Counted from the stretch's first letter, positions 35,497-43,796 are shown. The stretch is DNA of 64,000 nucleotides from Ruegeria halocynthiae (GCF_000743705.1 NZ_JQEZ01000001.1:860070-924069); one strand, 5' to 3'. The notes: generated by a model from the letters alone, not told the origin. Numbers and translations are program-made.

Positions 35497-36453
35497 ATGC
35501 TGGCGTATAGAATTCAAACCAAAGGCGCCACGGCGCAGCTTTGCAACATTGACGTTCCCAACCCCGGCACAGGGCAGATTCGCGTCACAATAAAAGCATG
35601 TGGTCTGAACTTTGCCGATCTGCTTATGCAAAAAGGGACGTATCAGGAAACTCCGGCTGCGCCCTTTACCCAAGGCATGGAAATCGCAGGGATCGTGGAT
35701 GAGGTCGGGCCAGATGTGACCCACGTGAAAACCGGCGACCGGGTCGCGGTATATTCAGGGCAAGGCGGGCTGGCGGAATACGGTGTGTTCGATGCAACCC
35801 GGGCGATTCCCCTGCCCGATACCATGAACTATGAGACCGCCGCCGCAATTCAGATCGCCTATGGCACCAGCCACATTGCACTGTCTCATCGCGCCCATCT
35901 TTTGTCCGGCGAAACCCTGTTGGTCACCGGCGCTGCGGGCGGTGTTGGATTGACTGCGGTCGAGATCGGCAAGCTGATGGGGGCCACGGTCATCGCCCAT
36001 GCGCGCGGCACAGATAAGCTGGCCGTTGCGCGTGCTGCGGGTGCGGATCACCTGATTGACGCGTCCGAGGATCTGCGGGCGCGTGTTAAGGAACTGGGTG
36101 GGGCGGACGTGGTATATGACGCGATCGGAGGCGACGTTTTCAAGGCCGCCTTTCGCGCCACCAACCCCGAAGGACGTCTGTTGCCAATCGGGTTCGCTGG
36201 CGGCGACGTGCCGCAAATCCCAGCCAATCATCTTTTGGTAAAGAACCTGACGGTGATCGGGTTTTATATTGGCGGATACCTGACATTCCGGCCAGAGATC
36301 GTGCGGAACAGCTTTGATACGCTGTTCCAGTGGCATACCGAAGGGCGGATCAAGCCCCATATCAGCCACGTGCTGCCCTTGAGCGAGGTCGAACAGGGCC
36401 TGCAATTGCTACGGGATCGCACCGCGACGGGAAAGGTCGTGATAACGCCCTGA
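35497..36453 (+). CDS. NADPH:quinone oxidoreductase-like zinc-independent MDR protein
   Basis: A 318-residue oxidoreductase. Start at the ATG at 35497 (MLAYRIQTKGATAQL), which fits family length. It has the GroES-like N-terminal domain (KACGLNFADLLMQKGTYQ) and a Rossmann domain with the nucleotide loop VTGAAGGVGLTAVEIGKLMGA, and lacks the zinc ligands of alcohol dehydrogenases. Such enzymes reduce quinones or enoyl compounds with NADPH. No neighbour fixes the substrate. Converges on a LysR gene with a 7-nt gap. Confidence 0.85.
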   Translation: MLAYRIQTKGATAQLCNIDVPNPGTGQIRVTIKACGLNFADLLMQKGTYQETPAAPFTQGMEIAGIVDEVGPDVTHVKTGDRVAVYSGQGGLAEYGVFDATRAIPLPDTMNYETAAAIQIAYGTSHIALSHRAHLLSGETLLVTGAAGGVGLTAVEIGKLMGATVIAHARGTDKLAVARAAGADHLIDASEDLRARVKELGGADVVYDAIGGDVFKAAFRATNPEGRLLPIGFAGGDVPQIPANHLLVKNLTVIGFYIGGYLTFRPEIVRNSFDTLFQWHTEGRIKPHISHVLPLSEVEQGLQLLRDRTATGKVVITP

Positions 36454-36460
36454 CCGCTGG

Positions 36461-37348
36461 TTAGCCAACCACTGCCTTCAATGGCGCACCGCCCAACATG
36501 CGGAAATTCTGCCGAACCAGCGCGGCCAGCGCCTCGACCACATCCCCGCGCCCGGCCTCACCCCCGTACAGGTTGATCATATGCGCAGGCAGTTCGGGCA
36601 AGGCGCCACCGGCGTCGATCTGAACCAAATGCGCGGCCTCGGTTCCGTCCAGCATGGCGTGGACGGCAAGATCGGCACTGACCGTCGCCTCGATCGTGCG
36701 GTCATTTTCGGTTTCCACCGACAGTTCCCACGGAATGTCTGCCGCGTCCAAAGCTGCGATGATCTGCGGCCGGAACAGACACCGTCGACCAAGCGCCAGT
36801 GGGATCGGGTTTTTGCGCCAGGCCGACCCGCCCGGGGCACCAATCCAGCGCAGTGGCAATTCGGCGATGGTTTCCGCGCCGTCCACAAATGAGGCCTCGG
36901 TCGTGAGAATCAGGTCGCATTCGCCGCGTTTGAACATCTCTTTGAGTTGCAGTGAGTACGAAGACACCAGTTGAACCCGGACTCGCGGAAAATCCGCGTT
37001 GAACCGTTGCAAAACCCTTGGAATCGCGGGGTAGACAATGTCATGCGGCACACCAAGGACGACCTCACCTTCAAAGGCCTGATCCGTCAGTTTCGAAATC
37101 ACCTCATCGTTCAGCGCGATCATGCGCCGGGCATAGGCCAATAGCTGTTCGCCGGACGCGGTCAGCGCGATTGTCCGGCCGCTGCGATCCAGCAACTCAA
37201 GACCCAGCAACTCTTCAAGCCGCTTTAACTGCATCGAGACGGCAGATTGCGTCAGGTGCAGGAACCCGGCTGCCCGTGTCACACCGCCTTGATCAGCCAC
37301 CGCCACGAACGACCGCAAGGTCGTGATGTCCAAATTTCTCATCTTCAC
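36461..37348 (-). CDS. LysR-family transcriptional regulator
   Basis: A 295-residue regulator. The winged helix is MKMRNLDITTLRSFVAVADQGGVTRAAGFLHLTQSAVSMQLKRLEELLG; the rest is a periplasmic-binding-like effector domain (VVLGVPHDIVYPAIPRVLQRF, then LTTEASFVDGAETIAELPLRW). Effector and targets unknown. A dyad of the usual LysR kind, TTATGA-N6-TCATAA, lies at 37355-37372 just upstream, so it probably controls itself and perhaps the divergent DUF1127 gene. Confidence 0.88.
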   Translation of the reverse strand: MKMRNLDITTLRSFVAVADQGGVTRAAGFLHLTQSAVSMQLKRLEELLGLELLDRSGRTIALTASGEQLLAYARRMIALNDEVISKLTDQAFEGEVVLGVPHDIVYPAIPRVLQRFNADFPRVRVQLVSSYSLQLKEMFKRGECDLILTTEASFVDGAETIAELPLRWIGAPGGSAWRKNPIPLALGRRCLFRPQIIAALDAADIPWELSVETENDRTIEATVSADLAVHAMLDGTEAAHLVQIDAGGALPELPAHMINLYGGEAGRGDVVEALAALVRQNFRMLGGAPLKAVVG

Positions 37349-37354
37349 GATTCC

Positions 37355-37372
37355 TTATGAGTCACTTCATAA
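37355..37372. promoter_or_regulatory. Candidate LysR autoregulatory site
   Basis: TTATGA (37355-37360) and TCATAA (37367-37372) are perfect inverted arms with a 6-nt spacer, starting 7 nt upstream of the LysR gene's start codon. The surrounding DNA is AT-rich. It lies between the divergent LysR and DUF1127 genes and could serve both. Confidence 0.5.
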
Positions 37373-37469
37373 ATATTCATTTTCAAAATGTGTCATAACG
37401 CGTCATATAAATCAAGGAACTTGATGGAACATCGAAATTTCATCAAAAACTCCGGAAAGGACATTAATT

Positions 37470-37679
37470 ATGACCCAAATTGCGATCAACACACACTGCA
37501 AACCCCGTCGTCGATCAGTCTTGTCCGTGCTGAAGGATGCGATTTCGCTGAACCGTCAGCGCCGGACGCTGGCCAGACTGGATGACCGAGCGCTGGAAGA
37601 TATCGGCGTCACCCGCAGACAGGCCCAGAAAGAAGCCGAGCGCCCCGTCTGGGATGCGCCCCAATTCTGGCACAAGTGA
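37470..37679 (+). CDS. DUF1127 small basic protein
   Basis: A 69-residue basic protein. The core RTLARLDDRALEDIGVTRRQAQKEAERPVWDAP (about 32-64) is the DUF1127 (YjiS-like) motif. Short members in other alphaproteobacteria affect RNA turnover, phosphate and carbon use. AAAGGA (37456-37461) precedes the ATG. Followed by a good terminator, so monocistronic. Confidence 0.85.
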   Translation: MTQIAINTHCKPRRRSVLSVLKDAISLNRQRRTLARLDDRALEDIGVTRRQAQKEAERPVWDAPQFWHK

Positions 37680-37706
37680 CGTTAAAGTCTTCTGGGTCAC
37701 CAGATT

Positions 37707-37740
37707 TGGCGGTCTGCATCGGCAGGCCGCCATTTTTGTT
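37707..37740 (+). terminator. Terminator after the DUF1127 gene
   Basis: TGGCGG-T-CTGC pairs with GCAG-G-CCGCCA around ATCG, followed by TTTTTGTT. It ends 122 nt before the next gene. Confidence 0.9.
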
Positions 37741-37862
37741 GCATGTTTTAGCCCGTTTCGGCCGTTAAACCCTTGAAACACAGCCCGCACTTGCCGATAT
37801 TTGCGGGGAAAGCGGCTTGCAACTGCGAGGCGCGGTAAGAATAATCGAAGGGAGACCCTTTT

Positions 37863-38639
37863 ATGGCACAATTCGACACGATCCGGACGGCGACCGGTGC
37901 GCGCGCTGCCCAGATTGACGAGGGCCTGCGCGCCCACATGAACAAAGTCTACGGCACAATGTCCGTGGGCATGCTGATCACCTTTCTGGCCGCATGGGCC
38001 ATTTCCGGTTTGGCAGTGACAACCGATCCGTCGGCTGCAGTCGGGCAAATCAATGCAAACACGTATCTAACGTCGTTTGGCGCGGCGATTTACACGTCGC
38101 CTCTGCGTTGGGTGATCATGTTCGCGCCGCTTGCGTTCATCTTCGGCTTTAGCGCCGGGATCAACCGCTTGTCAGCCGCGGCCGCTCAGGTGGTGTTCTA
38201 CGCGTTTGCTGCGGTAATGGGCTTGTCGATCAGCTGGATCTTTATTGCCTTTACCGGCATGTCGATCATTCAGGTCTTCCTGATCACGTCGATCGCATTC
38301 GGTGGTCTGTCCCTTTATGGCTATACCACCAAAAAGGATCTGTCCGGAATGGGGACATTCTTGATCATGGGCGTGATCGGCCTGATCGTTGCGATGGTCG
38401 TCAATATGTTCCTGCAGTCGCCTGCGGTCATGTATGCCATCTCGGTTATAGGCGTTCTGATCTTTGCCGGCCTGACAGCCTATGACACGCAGAAAATCAA
38501 GACGACTTACCTGCAGATGGCCCATTCGGGCGATCAGGAATGGCTGGGCAAAGCTGCCATCATGGGCGCGCTCAGCTTGTACCTGGACTTTATCAACATG
38601 TTCATGTTCCTGCTGCAGCTGTTCGGCAACCGCGAATAA
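37863..38639 (+). CDS. Bax inhibitor-1 / YccA family membrane protein
   Basis: A 258-residue inner-membrane protein with seven predicted helices after a short cytoplasmic tail. The last part (YDTQKIKTTYLQMAHSGDQEWLGKAAIMGALSLYLDFINMFMFLLQLFG) is the strong BI-1 signature, with the acidic pair that forms the pH-sensitive calcium leak site in bacterial homologues. YccA of E. coli inhibits FtsH, so a protease-modulating role is an alternative. Own promoter region and terminator. Confidence 0.92.
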   Translation: MAQFDTIRTATGARAAQIDEGLRAHMNKVYGTMSVGMLITFLAAWAISGLAVTTDPSAAVGQINANTYLTSFGAAIYTSPLRWVIMFAPLAFIFGFSAGINRLSAAAAQVVFYAFAAVMGLSISWIFIAFTGMSIIQVFLITSIAFGGLSLYGYTTKKDLSGMGTFLIMGVIGLIVAMVVNMFLQSPAVMYAISVIGVLIFAGLTAYDTQKIKTTYLQMAHSGDQEWLGKAAIMGALSLYLDFINMFMFLLQLFGNRE

Positions 38640-38662
38640 GACTGCGGTAACCTAAAAATTCC

Positions 38663-38698
38663 AAGGGCGGGCCTGAAAAGACCCGCCCTTTTCTTTTG
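38663..38698 (+). terminator. Terminator after the BI-1 gene
   Basis: AAGGGCGGG (38663-38671) and CCCGCCCTT (38682-38690) are a perfect 9-bp stem with a 10-nt loop, followed by TTCTTTTG. Confidence 0.9.
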
Positions 38699-38750
38699 TC
38701 CGGTTTTCACTAATTGCCAGCGCAGGTCAGAATCGGAAAGCAACCAGAAA

Positions 38751-38783
38751 TGAAAAGGCCCTCACCTGGCAGGTAAGGGCCTT
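38751..38783 (-). terminator. Terminator of the 168-residue lipoprotein gene
   Basis: AAGGCCCT-ACCT pairs with AGGT-AGGGCCTT around GGC (one internal mismatch). On the minus strand it is followed by TTCATTTC and lies 22 nt after the lipoprotein stop. Confidence 0.8.
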
Positions 38784-38805
38784 GTCTCATTCTATGCCGT
38801 CGATC

Positions 38806-39312
38806 TTAGCTGCAGTTCAGCGCCACCGCAAAGCCCGAGCTACGCTCGGACGAGCCTTTGCGGTATACTTCGCCCGCTGGCAGACAGCCGGTGAATTGTT
38901 CTGCATTACGGCCAAAGCTGGCACCGATCGTATTGTCCACCTTTGCGCCGTTGCTTGCAGTCCGCAGAACGCCAAACAGGGTGCCATTCACGCTGACTGT
39001 GCTTAGGAACAAGTTGGTGTCAGACCCGCTTACAAGCACGGCGTCACGGTCGCTGCGTCCGCCGTTGTCGATTGCAAGACGCGCAACCTTTCCCAACTCG
39101 GTCTCATCGGTGGCAACCGGAATGGCAGGCAAGACCGCCAGTTCAGCCGGAACATTTGTCGCTGGAGGAAGGAACGCCGATGCCCCGGGCACATCAGAGA
39201 TAGTGCGCGGTTCGCCGTCGATTCCGGTGAACCCGACACCTTCGCGGTTATACGGATCCTCGCAGGCGGCCAGGGCCAATACGGTGATTGAGGATAACAA
39301 GATTTTTTTCAT
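38806..39312 (-). CDS. Hypothetical lipoprotein
   Basis: A 168-residue lipoprotein. I take the ATG at 39312 (MKKILLSSITVLALAAC), lipid Cys at residue 17 in L-A-A-C. The mature part begins with a proline-rich stretch and then a beta-rich domain (RDAVLVSGSDTNLFLSTVSVNGTLFGVL) holding two cysteines (FTGCLPAG and the C-terminal ALNCS) that could form a disulfide. I recognise no named family. Monocistronic with its own terminator. Confidence 0.72.
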   Translation of the reverse strand: MKKILLSSITVLALAACEDPYNREGVGFTGIDGEPRTISDVPGASAFLPPATNVPAELAVLPAIPVATDETELGKVARLAIDNGGRSDRDAVLVSGSDTNLFLSTVSVNGTLFGVLRTASNGAKVDNTIGASFGRNAEQFTGCLPAGEVYRKGSSERSSGFAVALNCS

Positions 39313-39450
39313 GACGGCCAACATTTTGGAACGGTTTGTTCAACCGTAGTGGCAAGCCAATCAAAAAAGCAACCCGGGGCAAAGGCGAATGACCCTGGCG
39401 CTGATGCGCCTGTGCAACGACCCGATGCGTCCCCAAAGACCCCGCGCACG

Positions 39451-39484
39451 AAAAAAGGGCTCTGCCAATGCAGAACCCTTTTTA
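39451..39484 (-). terminator. Terminator of rpmG
   Basis: GGG-TCTGC and GCAGA-CCC arms around CAAT, with a flanking A-tract and T-tract. It lies about 25 nt past the rpmG stop on the minus strand. Confidence 0.9.
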
Positions 39485-39508
39485 ACTTTGTCCAAGCTGG
39501 ACGGCAGA

Positions 39509-39676
39509 TTACTTAATCTTGCCTTCCTTGTACTCGACATGTTTCCGAACAACCGGGTCGTATTTACGAATGGTCATTTTCTCGGTCATGGTGCGTGCGT
39601 TTTTCTTGGTCACGTAGAAGTGGCCCGTGCCCGCGGTCGAGTTCAGACGGATCTTGATTGTCGTCGGCTTCGCCAT
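39509..39676 (-). CDS. rpmG: 50S ribosomal protein L33
   Basis: A 55-residue basic protein, [20 protein letters not shown] then [31 protein letters not shown], the complete bL33. It binds 23S rRNA near the E site. The zinc-binding cysteines of the C+ form are absent, so it is a C-minus type. Start at the ATG at 39676 with AGGAGA upstream; a longer open frame to 39820 is chance. Single gene with a terminator. Confidence 0.97.
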   Translation of the reverse strand: MAKPTTIKIRLNSTAGTGHFYVTKKNARTMTEKMTIRKYDPVVRKHVEYKEGKIK

Positions 39677-39967
39677 GGTTATCTCCTGCGTCCGAAAAGG
39701 CAGGGGCCTTTCGGTTGAATTCCTATGAGCGTGCGCTTTTACCCGGTCGCACAGCCGAGTCAACCAGATTCCGCCCGCCAACCGCACAATTCCTGCGATC
39801 CAACCGATACGCGCCGCCATGTCGGTTTGGTCGGCTCACGGTTTCGTGATAAGGTCACGCATTCGCATCCCACAAAGAAGCCAACGTCAGGCTCGATCTT
39901 CGAGGCGCTAAAACAGGCAAGGCCCGCAATCAGCAGGGTTTAAGCATGTGTTTTTTTGGGGGTTAAC

Positions 39968-40603
39968 ATGACGGAATGGACACTTCAGGGCGAAGAACTG
40001 GCCAATTGCAACTGTAACTTCGGATGCCCGTGCCAGTTCAGCGTTCTGCCGACCCACGGCAACTGCGAGGCGGTCGTCGTGTACGATATTCAGGCCGGTC
40101 GATATGGCGACACCGATCTGTCCGGGCTGCGGGCGGCGGGGGTCTATTACTGGCCCGGGCCGATTCACGAAGGTAATGGTCAGATGCAATTGATCATCGA
40201 CGACAGCGCATCTGCGGACCAGAGAGCCGCGTTGCAAGCCATCATGTCGGGCGAAGACACCGACGAAATGGCCACCTTTTGGTACGTCTACAGTGCCATG
40301 GCCCCGACCAAACACGAAACGCTATTTCTTCCGATCGAGCTGAAATGGGACCGGCAAGACCGCTCAGGCTATGCCAAGGTGCCCGGAGTTTTCGATCTTG
40401 AGGTCAGCCCGATCCCGCATATCGTCTCTGGCATGCCGCATAGGGCGTCCATTCAGCTTCCGAATGGGTTTGAGTATCGCCACGCCGAAGCGGCCTCGGG
40501 GTCGGCAACATCGACGGGTGGGGCCATCAGCGTCACGTTCGACGCAACCCACGCGCATTTGGCGCATCTTAACATCTCGGGTCACGGTGTTCTGGGCGGG
40601 TAA
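39968..40603 (+). CDS. DUF1326 protein with N-terminal cysteine motif
   Basis: A 211-residue soluble protein. I use the ATG at 39968 (MTEWTLQGEELANCNCNFGC); an in-frame upstream start at 39956 is possible. Cys14, Cys16, Cys20 and Cys22 form N-C-N-C-x-x-x-C-P-C, which looks like a metal or Fe-S site. The rest is a beta-rich DUF1326 domain. The next gene, 12 nt on, is DUF2182; the two families often travel together, so they likely work as a pair. Function unknown; metal handling is my guess. Confidence 0.85.
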   Translation: MTEWTLQGEELANCNCNFGCPCQFSVLPTHGNCEAVVVYDIQAGRYGDTDLSGLRAAGVYYWPGPIHEGNGQMQLIIDDSASADQRAALQAIMSGEDTDEMATFWYVYSAMAPTKHETLFLPIELKWDRQDRSGYAKVPGVFDLEVSPIPHIVSGMPHRASIQLPNGFEYRHAEAASGSATSTGGAISVTFDATHAHLAHLNISGHGVLGG

Positions 40604-40615
40604 TCGAGGTTCACA

Positions 40616-41458
40616 ATGACTGCTGGCACAAACCCGCCGCGCCCCGGAGCGTTAGACCGGGTATTGAGGCATGACAGAAGCGTCGTCCTGTGCTGCGTTC
40701 TGCTGATTGTTCTGGGGGCGTCATGGTACACGGTGTCAGGGATCGGCATGTCCATGTCGGCCGTCGAAATGACCCGCATGGCCGGGTCGGTTGGCGACCC
40801 GATGCGCATGGGCGATGGAATCAGCTGGGGCCTGGCACATGCCGTTCTGGTGTTCCTCATGTGGTGGGTCATGATGATCGCGATGATGACCCCCAGCGCC
40901 GCCCCAACGGTGTTGCTGTACGCGGCCATCAAACGAATAGGCCCCGACAAGGCGCGCGCGCCGCGTCTGTGCTTGATTTTTCTGGCCGGCTATCTGCTGG
41001 CCTGGGCCCTGTTCAGCGCGGTGGCAACTGCGGCGCAATGGGGGTTGGAACAGATCGGATTGTCCGACGGACCCATGATGACGATCAGGTCGCGGGCGGT
41101 CGCCGGGGGTGTTCTGGCCGCTGCCGGTCTGTACCAGTTGTCCAGCCTGAAATCCGCCTGTTTGCGCCACTGCCGCAACCCAGCGCAGTTTCTGGCCGAT
41201 CACAACAGACCCGGCGCAATCGGCGCATTTCGCATTGGTGCGATGCACGGCACATATTGCCTGGGATGTTGCTGGGCGTTGATGCTGTTGCTGTTCGTCG
41301 GCGGTGTGATGAACCTGTATTGGATCGTGGGCATCGCCATCTATGTCGCGCTGGAAAAGTTGATGCCAAGGGCAACGTGGCTTGTCCCCCTCACCGGAAT
41401 TGCACTGATCATTATGGGCGTCTGGCTGTTCGCAACCTTCTGGATTGCGACAGGCTGA
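40616..41458 (+). CDS. DUF2182 integral membrane protein, Met/Cys-rich
   Basis: A 280-residue membrane protein with about seven helices. It has a methionine-rich outer loop (about 44-65: GIGMSMSAVEMTRMAGSVGD and PMRMGDG), the family core MWWVMMIAMMTPSAAPTVL (82-100), C-L-R-H-C at 182-186, and H-G-T-Y-C-L-G-C-C-W at 211-220. The Met, Cys and His ligands point to soft-metal binding, such as copper. Family DUF2182, described as predicted metal-binding. Partner of the DUF1326 protein encoded just upstream. Confidence 0.85.
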   Translation: MTAGTNPPRPGALDRVLRHDRSVVLCCVLLIVLGASWYTVSGIGMSMSAVEMTRMAGSVGDPMRMGDGISWGLAHAVLVFLMWWVMMIAMMTPSAAPTVLLYAAIKRIGPDKARAPRLCLIFLAGYLLAWALFSAVATAAQWGLEQIGLSDGPMMTIRSRAVAGGVLAAAGLYQLSSLKSACLRHCRNPAQFLADHNRPGAIGAFRIGAMHGTYCLGCCWALMLLLFVGGVMNLYWIVGIAIYVALEKLMPRATWLVPLTGIALIIMGVWLFATFWIATG

Positions 41459-41528
41459 TACGCGCAGACCGGCCGATGGACCGGCCAAATCTCGGGTCCT
41501 GCACCAACTTGATTAACAGGAGGTATAC

Positions 41529-41861
41529 ATGCCTATTTTCATAACCTACGCGTCTTACTCGCGGGCGGGTATCAAAGGTATGCTGAAGAAACCCGCGGAC
41601 CGCACGGGACCTGTCAAAGCCCTGCTGAAAAAGGTCGGCGGCAAGCTGTTGGGGTTTTATATGACCACCGGCGAAAATGACGTTGTTGTCATCAGTGAAG
41701 CGCCGGAAGGTACGGATGCGGTGGCGGTGGGCATGGCGGTTGCGGCCTCGGGCGCGGTGTCCAAGGTGGAAACGGTACGCGCCTGGACGGCGAAAGATTT
41801 TGTTGCCGTCACCAAACAAGCCGCCAAGCTGGCCGGAGTGTATAAACCACCAGGCGGCTAA
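41529..41861 (+). CDS. GYD domain-containing protein
   Basis: A 110-residue protein of ferredoxin-like (dimeric alpha-beta barrel) type. The GYD family core is FITYASYSRAGIKGMLKKPADR, then LLGFYMTTGENDVVVISEAPEG. ACAGGAGGT precedes the ATG. Such small proteins often bind or turn over small molecules as dimers; no function is known. It is the third plus-strand gene after the DUF1326-DUF2182 pair (70-nt gap), so it may share their transcript. Confidence 0.85.
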   Translation: MPIFITYASYSRAGIKGMLKKPADRTGPVKALLKKVGGKLLGFYMTTGENDVVVISEAPEGTDAVAVGMAVAASGAVSKVETVRAWTAKDFVAVTKQAAKLAGVYKPPGG

Positions 41862-41870
41862 AGCGAATAC

Positions 41871-42268
41871 GCGCGGAGGGCCTGTAAGCCGGATCTTGTT
41901 CCAGGGTTGCCCCCTTCGATGACCATTCCTCTAGGCCGTGCATTGCTGCGCGGCTCAAGCTGCCAACCCGGTCCCTCTCGGCCAAGACAGGCTTAGCGGC
42001 GGTTTCGGCTGACGCCGACCTGCCCGCGTGGGGACCCTATTTGGCATTGCTCCCGGTGGGGCTTGCCGTGCCGCCCCTGTTGCCAGCGGCGCGGTGGGCT
42101 CTTACCCCACCGTTTCACCCTTACCCCGGACCGAAGCCCTGGGCGGTCTGATTTCTGTGGCGCTTTCCGTCGGGTTGCCCCGCCCGGGCGTTACCCGGCA
42201 CCATTGTCTTGTGGAGTCCGGACTTTCCTCTCGGGCTTGCACCCCAGCGGCCATCCGGCCCTCCGCGC
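41871..42268 (-). ncRNA. rnpB: RNase P RNA (bacterial class A)
   Basis: Read on the minus strand the RNA begins GCGGAGGGCCGGAUGGCCGC and has all the core marks: the GAGGAAAGUCCGGACUCC stretch of P3/P4, GAAAGCGCCACAGAAA, the ACCGCC box, AAGGGUGAAACGGUGGGGUA, AGAGGAAUGGUCAUC and the 3' end GGCUUACAGGCCCUCCGC, which pairs with the 5' end as P1. It is the catalytic RNA that trims tRNA 5' leaders. Ends are set by the P1 helix and may be off by a few bases. The divergent GYD gene's stop is 10 nt from the 3' end. Confidence 0.97.
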
Positions 42269-42319
42269 TGTGTGTGGGTATGCGCAGCGTGAAGCCGCGT
42301 CAAGGGCCGGGGGAGTATG

Positions 42320-42382
42320 AAGGGGCCAGCCCCTTCTTGGCCTGCGGCCAATTCATCCCCGGGATATTTTTGGCCAGATGAA
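42320..42382. repeat. Rhodobacteraceae-type intergenic repeat with tandem hairpins, copy 2
   Basis: An inverted copy of the element at 11005-11066. It has AAGGGGC/GCCCCTT (loop CA, 42320-42335), TTGGCC/GGCCAA (loop TGC, 42337-42351), then a tail whose complement reads CTTCATCTGGCCAAAAATA and TCCCGGGGAT. It separates the amidase gene from rnpB and may act as terminator and promoter spacer. Confidence 0.65.
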
Positions 42383-42396
42383 GAACGGGTCAGATG

Positions 42397-43068
42397 TTAA
42401 CCGGCCAGTGGCGCGATATCGTCAGGATGCAGGGGGCCGGTGGCCCACGGGCGATATCTGAGGCGCACAGCCGCAAGAAGTGTTTCATCGTCCGTTTCGG
42501 CCGTGAAACCAGCATCACGAGCCAGCGCCCGGAGCATATCAGCCGACGTATCCTGGGGGGCTTTTTCTTTCCTACGGAGGGCGGCTAGATTTTGACGTTC
42601 CAGCCGCTGCCAGTCAAAGCGCGGGCCGGGATCGATTTTGCGCCCCGGCGCCATATCGGAATGCCCGATCACCCCCTGAGGGCCGATCGACCAGCGCCCC
42701 ATGATCCGTTGCAACAGACTTTCCAGCGCGGTCATCTGAGGTTCCGAGAACGGATGTGTTCCCAAATTGTCCAGCTCGATGCCGATTGAGCGGGAATTGA
42801 CATCACCCTGACCGCACCATTCCCCTGCCCCGGCGTGCCAGGCACGGTTTTCTTCCTCCACCATTCGCCATAGCGCACCGTCCGCACCTATCAGGTAATG
42901 TGCTGACACTTCGTATGCAGGATCGCACAACCGATCCAACGCGGCCTGCGCCGTGTCCATCGCAGTATAGTGCAAAACGATCAGGGATGGTTTCACCCTA
43001 TCCCTACGCGCACCGAAATTGGGCGATGGATGCCAGATGGCGTTCAGTGGATCAGTTGTTGACGGCAC
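42397..43068 (-). CDS. N-acetylmuramoyl-L-alanine amidase (AmiD-like, amidase_2)
   Basis: A peptidoglycan amidase of about 223 residues. Zinc ligands and active site: the H-Y-T-A-M strand, AWHAGAGEW, and GHSDMAPGRKIDPGPRFDW, typical of AmpD/AmiD. No signal peptide, so likely cytoplasmic recycling (AmpD role) unless exported otherwise. The start is unclear: no ATG precedes WHPSPNFGARR within 80 nt; I use the GTG at 43068, which overlaps the end of the upstream Excalibur gene by 17 nt. An ATG at 43107 is the alternative. Confidence 0.85.
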   Translation of the reverse strand: MPSTTDPLNAIWHPSPNFGARRDRVKPSLIVLHYTAMDTAQAALDRLCDPAYEVSAHYLIGADGALWRMVEEENRAWHAGAGEWCGQGDVNSRSIGIELDNLGTHPFSEPQMTALESLLQRIMGRWSIGPQGVIGHSDMAPGRKIDPGPRFDWQRLERQNLAALRRKEKAPQDTSADMLRALARDAGFTAETDDETLLAAVRLRYRPWATGPLHPDDIAPLAG

Positions 43069-43756
43069 TGCGGAACAGGCTGGGATCCCAGCCGCAGGCA
43101 TAGCCATCGCCGTCCGGGTCCAGACCCTTGCGGTCTCGTTGAGGGCCGCCGTTGGACAGAAACTCGATCTGGGCCTGATCGGCGGACGGGAAGCGGGCGC
43201 AATTGCGTTGCGCCTTGGCTTGCAGGTTAAAGCCTGCGCGGCTGTACAACTGTGTTCCGACCGGGTTTGAAGTGTTCAGCGCGTATTGCACGATGTTGGG
43301 TTGCCCATCCGTGCCGCGCTGAGGCACGGCAGTCGGCGCGACAACCTCGTAAGTTTGACGGTTCTGCTGAATCAGAGCAGCGTCGGATTCGATGGTACGG
43401 CGGTCTGAAACCGCTGCGAAATCCTGTTCATCGGATATTGTGGTGTTGTTTGTCGTTGAAACCGGAGCCGGGGCAGCTGTGGTTTGCCCGGGCGTGCTGG
43501 CCAACGCTGCTGCCGTCGCCGAGGCGAGGTCGGCATTGTCGCCGGTTGGCAACGGGGCAACAGCACCCGGCGCGCCCAGCTGCTGCTCGGACACCTCAGC
43601 AGGACCAAGAGGATTCCCTGAATACCCCTGCCCCGCCAACTGCGCCTCGCGTTGCGCCTGATATTGCGGCGTGTTGAAATCCGTTGCGTCCACCGGGGCC
43701 ACCGTGTCACAGGCGGCCATTAGTCCGATTGCGGGGATCAGAAGCGTTAAGCGCAT
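43052..43756 (-). CDS. Lipoprotein with C-terminal Excalibur calcium-binding motif
   Basis: A 234-residue lipoprotein: MRLTLLIPAIGLMAAC with lipid Cys at residue 16. A long low-complexity Ala/Pro/Thr-rich linker (about 50-150) leads to a C-terminal Excalibur domain, with NCARFPSADQAQIEFLSNGG and the D-x-D-x-D-G loop DPDGDGYACGWDP plus a cysteine pair. Such domains hold Ca2+ outside the cell. Its gene overlaps the downstream amidase gene, hinting at a joint cell-wall role. Confidence 0.82.
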   Translation of the reverse strand: MRLTLLIPAIGLMAACDTVAPVDATDFNTPQYQAQREAQLAGQGYSGNPLGPAEVSEQQLGAPGAVAPLPTGDNADLASATAAALASTPGQTTAAPAPVSTTNNTTISDEQDFAAVSDRRTIESDAALIQQNRQTYEVVAPTAVPQRGTDGQPNIVQYALNTSNPVGTQLYSRAGFNLQAKAQRNCARFPSADQAQIEFLSNGGPQRDRKGLDPDGDGYACGWDPSLFRSAVNN

Positions 43757-43796
43757 TCAGCTGCTCCGTCTTACGTTGTCTTGTTTGCCTTTAGGA

